The notes under the pieces: generated by a model
What the model was told of the DNA's origin: nothing
Seen by the model: only the letters and a program-made list of their open reading frames with translations
Database searches by the model: none
Translations under genes and position numbers: made by a program
Assembly (NCBI GenBank): GCA_033980235.1
Contig: CM067062.1
Location: 16,373,301 to 16,437,300, forward strand
Direction of reading: 5' to 3'
DNA: 64,000 nucleotides
Source: Diadema setosum
Lineage: Eukaryota; Echinodermata; Echinoidea; Diadematoida; Diadematidae
Part shown: positions 52,801-64,000 of the stretch, one piece after another
Position numbering within the stretch: position 1 is the first letter of the stretch
How the letters are laid out: every line of letters begins with the position of its first letter

Positions 52801-53194
52801 TGTCGCTCTTCCCGGGTATGTGCAAGCATGGAAGAAAAACAATGATCAAATCAGAGTGCTGACTCTCGTATATCCGCGCTTCGAAGCCTTTTTTTTTTTT
52901 ATTTCTTTCTTTTAACCCGAGGCCCTCTGACTTTTATGACGCCTACTTACACGAGTAGAATGAATACAAATCTTTTTCTCGAGTGTGTGAGTGCTTTGTT
53001 TGTTTTGGGAAGAAATCATGGCCCACCTTTGCGACCCATTGGTTGAGAAGCTCTGCTCAAAATGATTATTATGCTCTAAACCGCTAGGTTACCACGTCCT
53101 TCACACGTGCCATCGTTATTGTTGAATAGTGAAAGGATTTCACCAATATTAGACGAATGAATAGTCCTTAAAAATTACTTGTATTCAACCATCT

Positions 53195-53408
53195 GGGGGC
53201 ATTTCATGAAGCGTTTTATCCTACAAACTTGTCAGACAAATTTGCTCTCAGCCAATCGGGGGGGGGGGGGGGGGCATTTCATGAAGCATTTTGTCCTACA
53301 AAGTCGTCGGACAAATTTGCCCTCAGCCATTCAGATGCAAGGATTTCAGCAGCTTGTAACAGTTTGTCAGAAAAATATCCGACCAAACTGCTTAATGAAA
53401 TGCCCCCC
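53195..53408. mobile_element. GGGGGCATTTCATGAAG MITE, partly duplicated
   Basis: A complete copy runs from about 53270 to 53408, with ends GGGGGCATTTCATGAAGC and TTAATGAAATGCCCCC. A truncated copy of the same left end precedes it at 53195-53257. A poly-G run (53258-53274) expands the terminal Gs of the second copy. Downstream, 53409-53460 repeats part of the interior again. Confidence 0.65.
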
Positions 53409-53526
53409 AGATGCAAGGATTTCAGTAGCTTATAACAGTACTGTCAGATGAAATATCTGACAAAACAAAACAAAAGAGTCGTGCTTTTTGTGGGTCTTTT
53501 CTTTTGCCTTTGATTATTGTAACATT

Positions 53527-53660
53527 TACCTTTGTCATTGTCACCTGTGTCGAACAATTACCTTTTGTCATTGCCACCTGTGTGGAACTATCACCTTTTG
53601 TCAGTATCACCTGCGTCTGACAATCACCTTTGTCATTGTCACCTGTGTCGAACCATGCCG
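53527..53660. repeat. Minisatellite, ~33-bp unit, four copies
   Basis: Four tandem units approximate ACCTTTGTCATTGTCACCTG followed by TGTCGAACAATT, with substitutions between copies. Confidence 0.8.
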
Positions 53661-53773
53661 TTGGCATGGAGAAAACAAAAACAATTATACAGTATGGAAT
53701 GCAATGCGAATACGTCATTCGTATGATCGAGTTTACGCTGTTTGCGAACAAATGCGTGAATCTGTCTCGTGCA

Positions 53774-54226
53774 ATAAGCCAGTTCGGAGTTAGCTCATGG
53801 GCACACTGGTACAAATGACCTTTCTTTTTTCTCAGTTGGTTAGGGGCACTTCACTCGTTTTCAGAGCGACATTTAAATGCATAAGCTTTACGTAACAATA
53901 ACTAAATGGGATTCACCAATCCCGTTCAAACAAAGAATAAACTTGCGTAGACCAGATGAGCAGAATGATCTGTCAATTCACACTTGAGAAAGCATCCATT
54001 TCATTATTTTGCATTGGATGTATTGACAATCTCTTTCTATTGATATTGCCAAATACCACTTTTGCTGTCAGGTGGATGTGCTGGCAAGCAGCATTTATAA
54101 GGATACATGAATAATCATTACATGACAGATGCTTATCCCAGTAAATTTAAAAACCAACATGCCTGTTGGTCCGAATGACCTTGTTTCTGCTTATGCGCAA
54201 AGTGGAACTCCGAACTGGCTTATTCC
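53774..54226. mobile_element. Inverted-repeat element with AATAAGCCAGTTCGGAGTT ends
   Basis: The 19-base terminus AATAAGCCAGTTCGGAGTT is exactly complemented at 54208-54226, and AAATGACCTT / CGAATGACCTT-type words lie just inside each end. About 453 bp, no coding capacity recognised, no clear target duplication. Confidence 0.65.
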
Positions 54227-55459
54227 TAAGCTTGGATTCTACTTATGTCGAATATATCGCATTTGACCGAAGAAAATGGTCGCTTTTTTATCATTTAGCC
54301 ATGCTGTTACCCTGGTAACCCCATTGCCGAATCCCTATTGTACACCAATAATAGAATAAATGAGTTCGGGAGATCGCAGATAAGAAGTATTCACATTTTA
54401 CCACGAGAGGATAAGTCCATTGGGAAACTGTATCATTGTTGTCTATTTTGTTCGTTTTGGCTGGCGCCAGGGGTTAATATGCAATTTCGTCTGTTATGAC
54501 AGTAATGACACCCTTTCGCATTCGCAAAACTTGATAATGTAGAACTGGCCATGTGGAAAAACAACAGTAATTTTAGTCTCACATCATTTTTCTCTCCTCG
54601 AATCCACTGGCCAACTTCATCCGCCACCATTAATAATTTTATAGATGAGTTTCATTATGTGACTCCTTCCCAGTTTCTGATTTTGTATCCAGGAAGGGAC
54701 CTTACGTCGTCACAAGTATTATGATTGAATAAATGAATAAATAAAGGAATAGATGGATAGATAGATACGTAGATGCTGTAAGTAAATAGATAAATAACTA
54801 AATACACTTAATAGTATAATAAAGATATAACTTACATGTACATGCATACATGAATACATATACATAAATAAATAAATTAAGTACCTATATGTAATAAAAA
54901 AAGAAGGCAAAAAATGTTGCCGTCGCACCAAATAATTGAGTTGTCCCCACCTTAGCTAACTTTGATGTTGCGAATTCTATACATAATTAGGGAATATACA
55001 GTGATTCTGTTTGTCTGTCTCTATGTCTGTATCTCTTTCTCTGTCCTGTCCCTCTCTTGCCAGTCTCAAACTGTCGATCTTTACAGTCAAAGAGCCACTT
55101 ATCAACTTAACTTCTCATTGCTGATTAGAAAGCGTCATTCAATTAATTATAATCATTTTTTTTTCGAGGTCGTGTTATATATAGAAGTACTTATCAGCAA
55201 GTAACAACTGAGAGCAATTAAGCATTTATGACAGTAAACGCATCCGGGCAGAACACTTATCTCAGAAGAGCAGTATAAGTGCATTCCTGGCTATAAATGT
55301 ATAGTTGGAAGTGTTGAATTACTAGCATAAATTAACAGACACACTGGCGATATTATTTCAGAGTCATTACAGGAACAAAACCTTCGGAATAAGCATACAT
55401 CTTTGGACTTGAAATACATACAAGGGAAGAGGTACTGAAAGGGTAGATATCTCGGTATC

Positions 55460-55724
55460 GGGTGCTGTTCGTTATTCCGAAGGATCGCTATTCCTAAGGT
55501 TCGTTATTCCGAAGGTTCGTTAATCCGAACACACAAATTCCCTATACCTAGAGGTTCGTTAATCCGAAAATGAAAAAGGGTTCGTTAATCCGAACATTTG
55601 TGGCGTTATTCCGAAGGTTCGTTATTTCGAAGATTTGTTAATCCGAAAATGAAATTCGGAATAACGAACCTTCGGAATAACGAATCTTCGGACTGAAGAG
55701 CCTTCGGAATAACGAGCTGTAACC
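55460..55724 (+). mobile_element. TTCGGAATAACGAA word-built element, copy 1
   Basis: Starts GGGTGCTGTTCGTTATTCC and ends GGAATAACGAGCTGTAACC. A 9-bp target duplication CTCGGTATC lies at 55451-55459 and 55725-55733. The interior is almost entirely the word GTTCGTTATTCCGAAGG and variants (GTTCGTTAATCCGAA), in direct orientation on the left and inverted on the right. Copy 2 is at 63619-63907 in reverse orientation. Confidence 0.85.
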
Positions 55725-56969
55725 CTCGGTATCACACCCATGTAGTTGCCCTTCTCTCACCAAATGCCGACGTATTACCAACCTTCAAAAGAGAGAAGCA
55801 TGCTACAATATTTATACCAAGGCTAAAGCTAGAAAAAATGTTCAGAGGAAACACCTGGACGACTAGGTTGGGTTACCTCAGCGAAATTATTTTGAACACT
55901 TCTCGTATAGAATGGTGATGCCGATGGTAACGGTGATGATTATGACGACATCGGGTAAATATCACAGTATTATAACTCAAAAATTATTGAATAAAAAAGG
56001 CTTGCGCAATGGTCATAAAGTTACCTAATTGCGTTAATATTCGCACTGTTTATGATTTTGTTTTTGCTTTTGCTCTTTGCCGCATCCTCGAAGTCGCGTA
56101 ATCTTCGCGAAGATGCTAGGAACGTGGTATAGCATTATCACAAAGCTTCGCTTCAAACAGGCGATAGAACTAAGTCCGTGAAGTTCAACGGTACTTTACC
56201 ACACTTTTGTGGACATGGGTCGCATTTTTCTCATTCGATTGTATAAACTGGAACACGTACTTTGACCTAACTCTTCCCCAATTTGCTAGATTAAAATTGC
56301 ATGTAGAAAAGCAGAGTACATTGCAAAACACAAAATTTGCAATAGGTCCGAAATGTCATATTAATTTTGTTCTAAAGTCTATTATTTCATATGCAAACAT
56401 AATTTCGTATTTACATTCATGAGAATGAGATTAGACTCACGACGTTTGTATGAGAATACAAGTATTTGCACTCTTTCGTGCGCTTATTAGGTGCCATCTG
56501 TCTCAGCTTGTGGGAGGTGGTGAGGATGTGTTTTTTTTTTTTCTGAGAAAGTTCGTTGACACCTCCTCGCGGCAAATACTAATTGGAAACAGCCTCGTGT
56601 TTACTCCCTGCATTCCCTGTTGAATTTCATTTCATCGGTCCTATTAATGAAGACGATCATATAGCTCATGTAAACTCTAACCTGATTCCATTCTATCAGA
56701 TGTGGATGTATAAAGAGCCGTGGTACTATAACTAGGAGCGTTATACCTGTGTCCATCTATATATACATTTGTGTACTGTATACTGTATTTCACGTTACCC
56801 AGTTTAAAGGTAATTTCCCCTATCACGGAAGTAACCTCAGTCGCTCTAAATGATGGCTTAAATGGATGACTCATGAGGCAAAACTGCCCGCCCAATTCCC
56901 CCTTTACCCTAGTTATGTATCATCCAATTTGGAACCCTTTACATGTTTACATTTATGCAAATATACCGA

Positions 56970-56999
56970 AAAAAAAAAAACACACACACACACACACGC

Positions 57000-57036
<37 letters not shown>
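56970..57036. repeat. (A)n(CA)n microsatellite
   Basis: A short poly-A run followed by about 55 bases of CA repeats. Confidence 0.9.
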
Positions 57037-57037
<1 letters not shown>

Positions 57038-57481
57038 TGTTTTGTCGATGCATCCTGTCGTTTAATATGAGCTCAGATTAATTGCCTCACGCTAATTATT
57101 CTGAAACAGAGGATTGAAACTTATAATAGATATTGATATGACTTGGGATGGACCGCTGCTATAGCTTATAATTGATAGAGCGACCTCATTTAGCTTCGCA
57201 ATCAAGCAAATTATCTCCCGTTGAGAGAACGAATGGGGACAGGCAGGTGTTATACGTGGCAGGAGGCACATCATTCTAGCCTCGCCAAACAGTGAAGACA
57301 CCACGTGTGAAATCAACAAGGCGCAGTATTGTACAGCTGCCAACTGCGTCCGAGCTGTCATCTTGGTCTCATATTTTATTTATCTGGGGGACAATGGAGG
57401 TATATTAGTACCCTATGAATTCCTGTGACACGTCTCGGACCACTGCAGAATACGTTTTCACCATCGCTATGGGGGGGGGGG

Positions 57482-57799
57482 GGGGGTGTTTCACGAAGCA
57501 TTTAAGTCTAACTTAACGTTATAAGATTGACTAAAAAAAAAATTATGGTATGCTGTGTGTGTCTTCAATGTTGCTCAACTTTCTAATGAAAATGAAGATT
57601 TGGGAGACTTTTTTTCATGTAGCCATTGATAATACAAGATAAAATAAATAACAAAAGAATTATTCTGTAAACATTAATGATAATTTAAAGCGGATGGTGA
57701 TTAGGCTAATAAAATTGAACAGGGAAAATAGTGGCATACCATAATTTTTAGTCAATCTTCGATTTTAAGTTAGACTTAAATTCTTCGTGAAACACCCCC
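57482..57799. mobile_element. GGGGGTGTTTCACGAAG MITE, copy 2
   Basis: The left end GGGGGTGTTTCACGAAGCAT and the right end, the complement of GGGGGTGTTTCACGAAGAAT, extend as ~70-base imperfect arms (AAGTCTAACTTAA ... ATTATGGTATGC). It is about 318 bp and non-coding. A poly-G run from 57471 to 57486 merges with its left terminus. Confidence 0.8.
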
Positions 57800-57901
57800 A
57801 GCACACGGCCTGATGGAAGCCCATGCATGGTTGTATTGAGCGTATGAACATCTCGGACCAGCAGGCCTCATGGGTATCATATTGTAACAGAAACTGGTTT
57901 A

Positions 57902-58076
57902 CGCTAAACGGACCACTAGTCTTGTAAACACACCATGACCTACTACCTGTGGTAATTTCGTCATTTATTAAATCCCCCCCCCCCCAGCAGCTAAACGGAC
58001 TACTAGTCTTGCTAACACATCATGACCTACTACCAGTAATAATTTCGCCATTTGTGAAACACCCCCTTCCCAACAG
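57902..58076. repeat. Tandem duplication of a ~85-bp unit
   Basis: The order CTAAACGGACYACTAGTCTTG, then CATGACCTACTACC, then TAATTTCG and a C-rich run occurs twice, beginning near 57904 and 57989. The C runs differ in length. Confidence 0.7.
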
Positions 58077-58760
58077 AAATTATGAAGCGTTAATGGAAAA
58101 TGGTAACGTTGTGATTATACGTTCTAATGTGGGTAAACATAAATATTTAGTAAGGTATAGAGGGTGAGAATTGAGAATAGGAACCAACTTTCAAACTTAA
58201 AATGGAATCACATATTGTAACTTAAGTTACAAGGAAAAGAAAAGCACAAAAAATTGCCGTAATTTGGTGATTAATGTAAGACCTTTGCCCCATACACTAC
58301 TATTCGATCTTCGGACTATTATCGATATCTTATCCTGATATTGAATCATTCTGCATGGTCTCACCCCTTACCTCTTCCCCACTCCCTCGAAATCCTCCAG
58401 TCGTCATTTCTCCAATATTAATATTTGTATTCTTCCACCCGCTTCGTCTTCATCTCTCTCTCATCTCTCTGCCTGTCTGTCTGTATATATATATATATAT
58501 ATCCTTCTTTCTCTCTCTGTACCTCCCCATACCCTTCTCATTCCCACTTATCCAATACCATCTTCTATACTTCATTTCTTTTGCGCTTTTCTTCCCTTTC
58601 ACATTGCACACACACAGTACACACACAGTATACTTACCTATATGACAGGTATACACATATAAATATTTGTGCACATAAGATATATATCATATAAGTATAT
58701 TTTTATGATGTGTGTATGAATAATCAGTATGCATATATTACATCAATGTATTATAGACAT

Positions 58761-58764
58761 ATAA

Positions 58765-58840
<76 letters not shown>

Positions 58841-58841
58841 C
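58761..58841. repeat. (TA)n microsatellite
   Basis: About 80 bases of TA repeats with one ACAT interruption. Confidence 0.95.
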
Positions 58842-59102
58842 ACTGCTATAATCTACACCTAGTCCTGCCGTACCTTTCTCCAGTTTTTATTTTCAAATGT
58901 TTACGTATACAATAGCTATCGAATGGCCATCCGAAACAGGATACTCCCTGCTATAGAAATCGTCATAGATCACGCTGGTGGACGATTCGAATGGAAATCA
59001 GGAAGTGAGCAGTCGTATCGATTTCCGAATGTGATATACCCAGTGCTTTTGCTCTTCTCGGACGTTTGACACCGGAGTGGAATGTCTAATCGGAAGGGCG
59101 GT

Positions 59103-59104
<2 letters not shown>

Positions 59105-59155
<51 letters not shown>
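59105..59155. repeat. (TA)n microsatellite
   Basis: About 50 bases of TA repeats, 54 bases left of the palindrome. Confidence 0.95.
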
Positions 59156-59156
<1 letters not shown>

Positions 59157-59208
59157 GTGAAGCGGGCTTGGCCTCGTACGTGGTGGGTACTGCATCATTG
59201 GTATATGT

Positions 59209-59616
<408 letters not shown>

Positions 59617-60299
59617 CTTGTGTCCTGTGAGCCAGTTTGATGCCAGCATTTCTTCTGTCGTCAATCCTCTAGATTATATTTCTCAGCTTCGGGTTGCTAG
59701 ATGTATCAGGGTGTAAACAAGAATAACATGTAATGATTGCCCTGTAGTAATGTGGCCTTATCTCAATATTGAACATATACTGTTTATGCATTATCACACA
59801 ATGGCAATTAAATTCAAATCAGAATTAATTTCATTTTCAACATCACAAATTAACAAGGTATGCGAATATAATGACGATACAGTGAAATCAACCAACAATA
59901 ATATTTACTCCTTTAGAAACAAGTATGCTTTCCGTATACGACGCTGAAAGGTATACGTTTGAAACGTGTTCAGCGAGATGACGGAGGGTCCCACTGGAGG
60001 TCAGTGTCTATAATGTGCGGGTCCCTTCCAAGAAAATACATATAAGTTGATGAGGAATGAATTTACAAACAGATTAAAAAAAAAAAACAGGTTAACAAAC
60101 AAAATCAAGAAAATAGGCACAGAACATAGTGTGTGTGTTTGTGCATGTCTACATACGTGTTTATGAGATTGTGATATCATTACACCACGTCCAAATGAGA
60201 ATGTGTTGCACCTTTGCGTACGGATAAACTTTGAGACTAGAAAAGTCCAATCCATACACTGCCATATAAACCTCTTTGTCTTTATATCATATAGGTCAG

Positions 60300-60583
60300 T
60301 AGTATCACAAACATGCTACCATTTATAATTTTAGCATTCAAGCCCGAAATATAAGGAGATATCACTATTTTCTCAATAAATCGTATGTAGACGGTTTATA
60401 CTAGAAACAATTTTATTATAACTATTGTTCACATTTTGTACATATTTAACAATACTAAACATTGATTATACTGATTAAAATTTTGACATTGGGTGTTTTT
60501 ATCCCTGACTCACATTTTAGAACTGTTTCGAAGCACTAAAGCTGGGTTTTTGTTTCATCTGCAAATTAATGGTAAATAATGCC
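60300..60583 (-). mobile_element. TTAA MITE, copy 2, reverse and truncated
   Basis: Read on the minus strand, its right end shows GGCATTATTTACC, then TTTGCAGATGAAACAAAAAC, matching copy 1 at 25601-25956. Similarity continues through AAGCACTAA, TATTATAACTAT and AAGGAGATATCA in the same order. TTAA-like sequence flanks the intact end; the other end is missing or too diverged. Confidence 0.65.
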
Positions 60584-61382
60584 TTTAATCCTCCGACAGC
60601 TCTCACTTTCCCTATCGTTACAAAGCTGTCTTAGGTATTTATTACCTAGAGCGAATTTGTACAGGTTTATGGGGTGTATTCTCGTTTGAAGAGAAATCGT
60701 GCTATCATACTGTGGCTTTAATTTTTGACATCCTACTTTCGTCACCTTAAGAAAAGTTGATAAATGTCTCAAATCACCATAGTGCCACGTGAAAGAGATA
60801 CGTAGTTTATCGGTAGTGACAATTAAGTAGAGGGGAGGAAGAAGAGAAAGTAGGAGTACATCTTCTCATCACGGCTTTCAGTTCCACAAAAAAAAATGTA
60901 ATAGAATGAAGTCGTTGACCAGAGTCATTCAATTAAAAAAAAAAGGAACCATGGAAGTTACAGGACATTAAAAAGACAATAGCCCTATAGGGAATGATTT
61001 ATGTGCTTGTTATCATTGTCACCGCGGCTTTCATTATGTAGTGTTAAAAGAGCAATTATATAGTCTGCCTTTTCTTCTGCATATTCACTGCTGCCAGTTA
61101 CAGATCTTTCTATATAGTATTCAGAAAGCAACAAGCGGACTAAGTACCATCATTCACAGAATCATGACTCCTACTTAAATGTATGGTTTGTTTGTGAACT
61201 TGAATGTAATCCTTGTAGCGTACAGCCCTTTCTGAGGTTCTTCGAACAGTCTCGCAGGGCGACAGACGCAAAAGTCAAAACCACAAACAGCAGTGCTATT
61301 CACAAACATAATTATTTTCAGGTTCGTTTTATTCATGTATGAGAGGATTATGAGGACGAAAACGAGTGTATATAACATCTAT

Positions 61383-61557
61383 ACAAATATATATACGAAT
61401 ATATAAATATATACAGTATAATATTATATATCTGTGTATGTATGTGTGTGTGTGTGTGTGTGTGTGTGGGAGAGAGAGAGAAAATGAGGGAGAGAGGATG
61501 CTCCATTCTGATTGCTAAATGCCCTTGTTATTCAGGATTAGATATATATATATATAT

Positions 61558-61602
<45 letters not shown>

Positions 61603-61603
61603 T
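61383..61603. repeat. Clustered TA, GT and GA microsatellites
   Basis: TA-rich repeats at 61383-61432, GT/GA repeats at 61436-61480, and TA repeats at 61541-61603. Confidence 0.85.
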
Positions 61604-62400
61604 TGAACAGTTATGATACAGGGACATAATTAGTATGTCTATTTGACCTTGTCCTTGAGTGACCACGGTTAGGTGAAGTGGTAACTCGCGCACAAATGGG
61701 TTAGCTTCGTTGGTGTAATGGTGATTAATATTTACTGTGCCCATCCATTTGATGCAGGCATCGCGTCTCGTATCTAGGCAACGCCATTGCCATTCTCATC
61801 ATATAAGCACCTGCCTCGGTCATGGTCTCGCTGACTGAGTTTGGTCCGAGCGCTTTTGAAATTCAGTGACACGCGCTTTTCCTTCCACAATCCAGGCCAC
61901 AAGAAGATAATACTGCTTTAAAAATGTATAGAGATTGATAAGCAATGGCATTGTATTGTCAGTGTGGATCTTGTGAGGGAATTGATCGGATCTGAGTTAG
62001 AGAAAGAAGACTTGAAGAATCCTTGCGTGCCAGGAGGAGATTACCTTGAAGGATATGGACGATTGATGATTTTGAATGGTTGCATTCCATATAGGGTGAA
62101 CGATCCGTTTTCGACGCCTTTTTCTATCTACTTGTAGATACACACAATACTAATGTGCACAGTACAATGAATAAACGAATACAACGGGGGAGGGGGAGAT
62201 TATGTAAAAGGTAACACCATCTACAATGTAGATACATTAAAAATACACAAGAACAACATAACGGATAATGGTGCAGCATTTTTTAGGTAGCAAAGCCCAA
62301 AACCAAGTTACAGCGCTAATGTTCTGCCTATCGTCGACCAAAGGAGATCAACGTAAACAAAGACGCAGACACACAGACACGGAGATACTGATGCACTCAT

Positions 62401-62401
<1 letters not shown>

Positions 62402-62443
<42 letters not shown>
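62402..62443. repeat. (CA)n microsatellite
   Basis: About 42 bases of CA repeats. Confidence 0.95.
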
Positions 62444-62444
<1 letters not shown>

Positions 62445-62862
62445 GCATCATATGTTTACATGGAGATACACTAATATAGATTACAATTCCATACGTGCCT
62501 TATATAGGCCTACTATACGTATACTTGACTACGGCGCAAGAATGAAGTAATGCCCTTACTTCATACAAAATGTTTGCGTGTTGAGTGAGAATAGAATCAT
62601 ACGTGCTTTCCTACTTTCCCCTGATTTGTCGGATTACCGGTATGTCGATATAGCAACAGACAGCAAACTACCTTAAAGTAGAAGTTACGCTTAATAATAA
62701 TTGTACCTGACAGGCATAATACGTCCTTAAAAAAACATCCAACTGTAACTGCATGGATATATAAAACGAAATTACACAGAAATGAATAGCATTAAAATGA
62801 TACTTTTTACTTATTGATCTCCTCTGATCTTATAGCTAAGAAGCCATTGATAGAAGAGGTCA

Positions 62863-62865
<3 letters not shown>

Positions 62866-62896
<31 letters not shown>

Positions 62897-62918
62897 TAGA
62901 GAGATAGATAGAGAGAGA
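62866..62918. repeat. (GA)n microsatellite
   Basis: About 53 bases of GA repeats with GATA interruptions. Confidence 0.95.
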
Positions 62919-63406
62919 ACCAAACTGGATCCTCGTTTAAAAGAATGAAATTATGTCGTTGAATTCTTTGTTGCATATCAACATTCTTCTCTTGCTTTAA
63001 TGTTGATCTCTTGCTGTTATTTCGAATTCATTTTGCATTGTATGGATGTGATTGTTTTTCTGTGGCTTTTTTTTTTACCATTCTATTTTGTTTTGGTAAG
63101 TTTAGTATCTTTGATGCTTGTCAGAGTAGGTTTTATGTCAGATTTCAATGCAGGCCGCCCAATACTTATTCATCTTATCCGGCTCCCTCGATTGGCGCTC
63201 GTAGTTTTAGGCCTTTCTGTGCCACTCTACATGCAAAAACATTATATAAGAGGGATAATGTATACGAGATCCGTGTCTAAAGCTGCATGCGTTTCTTAGA
63301 AAAGCAACATGCAGTGCAGTTTAATTTCCCTGATGAATTGCTCATCCATTAGCGAGGTTCTCTCATCCCGTCTTCACCTGTCCACTCTCTCCTCCTCCTC
63401 CTCCAG

Positions 63407-63527
63407 CCTCCTATGAGGGATGCTTCCCAGACTCGATCCATCCGCAGCAGAGGACGCTCAGAGGGGCCTTCACCAGTGACCTGCGGAGGATGACCGTCGA
63501 AACGTGCCTTCAATATTGTACTAAAAG
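63407..63527 (+). CDS. WSC-domain exon, probably of the gene starting at 36896
   Basis: The acceptor has a long pyrimidine tract ending CTCCTCCTCCAG; the donor is AAAAG|GTATGT. Entering with one base carried from a phase-1 donor, it reads SYEGCFPDSIHPQQR, then TLRGAFTSDLRRMTVETC and LQYCTKR, the first half of a WSC domain (GCF...D, L.G, MT...C...C). WSC domains are carbohydrate-binding cysteine-rich modules. The L-R-G-A....D-L-R-R-M-T pattern resembles the first WSC domain of WSCD1/WSCD2 (sialate O-sulfotransferases); invertebrate peptide O-xylosyltransferase also has a WSC domain and is the main alternative. The rest of the gene lies beyond the window. Confidence 0.75.
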
Positions 63528-63618
63528 GTATGTATACCCGTCTCCCATCACCTTAATTACTTGTTCTAGTTTCTGAAGATTCTCATATCTCCGTCCTTCC
63601 TCTTGTCACTGTCTGTCC

Positions 63619-63907
63619 GGTTACAGCTCGTTATTCCGAAGGTTTGTTATTCCGAAGGCTCTTTATTCCTAGGATTCGTTATTTCGAAGGTTCATTGTTC
63701 CGAATTTCATTTTCGGATTAACCAATCTTCGGAGCAACGAACCTTCGGAATAACGCAACAAATTTTCGGATTAACGAACCCTTTTTCATTTTCGGATTAA
63801 CGAACCTCTAGGTCATAGGTATAGGAAATTTGCGTGTTTCGGATTAACAACCCTTCGGAATAATGAACCTTCGGAATAGCGAACCTTTGGAATAACGAAC
63901 AGCACCC
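63619..63907 (-). mobile_element. TTCGGAATAACGAA word-built element, copy 2
   Basis: Reverse-complement orientation to copy 1: starts GGTTACAGCTCGTTATTCC and ends AACGAACAGCACCC. An 8-bp target duplication GTCTGTCC lies at 63611-63618 and 63908-63915. It is 289 bp, built from the same repeated words, and starts 91 bases downstream of the WSC exon donor. Confidence 0.85.
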
Positions 63908-63915
63908 GTCTGTCC

Positions 63916-64000
63916 ATATCTTAAAGTGCATGTTAGATTGTCTTCAATTAGATATAATAGAGTGAAATCCGACGACCAGGTTGAGAGATGCTCATTGAAA
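63916..64000. other. Right edge, intronic
   Basis: Nothing was recognised. It is presumably part of the intron after the WSC exon. Confidence 0.5.

Noticed and set aside
53195..53660. Regularly spaced repeats as a CRISPR array
   Set aside because: The repeats are a partly duplicated MITE and a contiguous 33-bp minisatellite without unique spacers, in a eukaryotic genome.

Overview
This is metazoan nuclear DNA with intron-split genes, a low GC content and a heavy load of non-coding DNA. Long (TA)n, (CA)n and poly-G tracts, many small inverted-repeat transposons, a Ty3/gypsy element and a degenerate TTAGGG-type telomeric tract suggest a marine deuterostome invertebrate, probably an echinoderm such as a sea urchin. 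The lineage is an inference from repeat style and gene content. No rRNA gene, CRISPR array or bacterial operon is visible.

Layout. (1) 1027-8135 (+): nine coding exons of a STYXL1/MK-STYX orthologue, a rhodanese-like domain plus a dual-specificity-phosphatase fold whose catalytic cysteine is serine. (2) 12095-14823 (-): three exons of ALKBH4, a 2-oxoglutarate/Fe(II) dioxygenase, convergent with STYXL1. Its first intron and 5' flank hold several MITEs, including a nested pair and a 507-bp foldback element with a 9-bp target duplication. (3) About 19.4-25.1 kb: a diverged tandem array with a ~156-bp period and X-box-like palindromes, interrupted by a 4.46-kb Ty3/gypsy element. That element has identical 185-bp LTRs and a perfect 18-nt tRNA-Leu primer site, but no gag and an in-frame amber codon in RNase H. 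(4) 25.6-31.1 kb: MITEs, several bounded by TTAA. (5) 36896-63527 (+): two exons of a probable type II membrane protein with a WSC domain, best matching WSCD-type sulfotransferases. They are separated by ~26 kb of intron-like sequence full of microsatellites and MITEs, a perfect palindrome, and two inverted copies of an element built from a repeated TTCGGAATAACGAA-like word.

The three host genes share no obvious pathway: a pseudophosphatase, a dioxygenase, and a probable Golgi sulfotransferase-like protein. No clearly new multi-gene system is present. The most notable signals are the X-box-bearing tandem array split by the retroelement, the retroelement's combination of youth and defectiveness, the perfect palindrome at 59.2-59.5 kb, and the word-built elements that flank the WSC exon in inverted orientation. 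Splice sites were placed by GT/AG rules, reading phase and family similarity recalled from knowledge; nothing was confirmed by alignment or transcripts.
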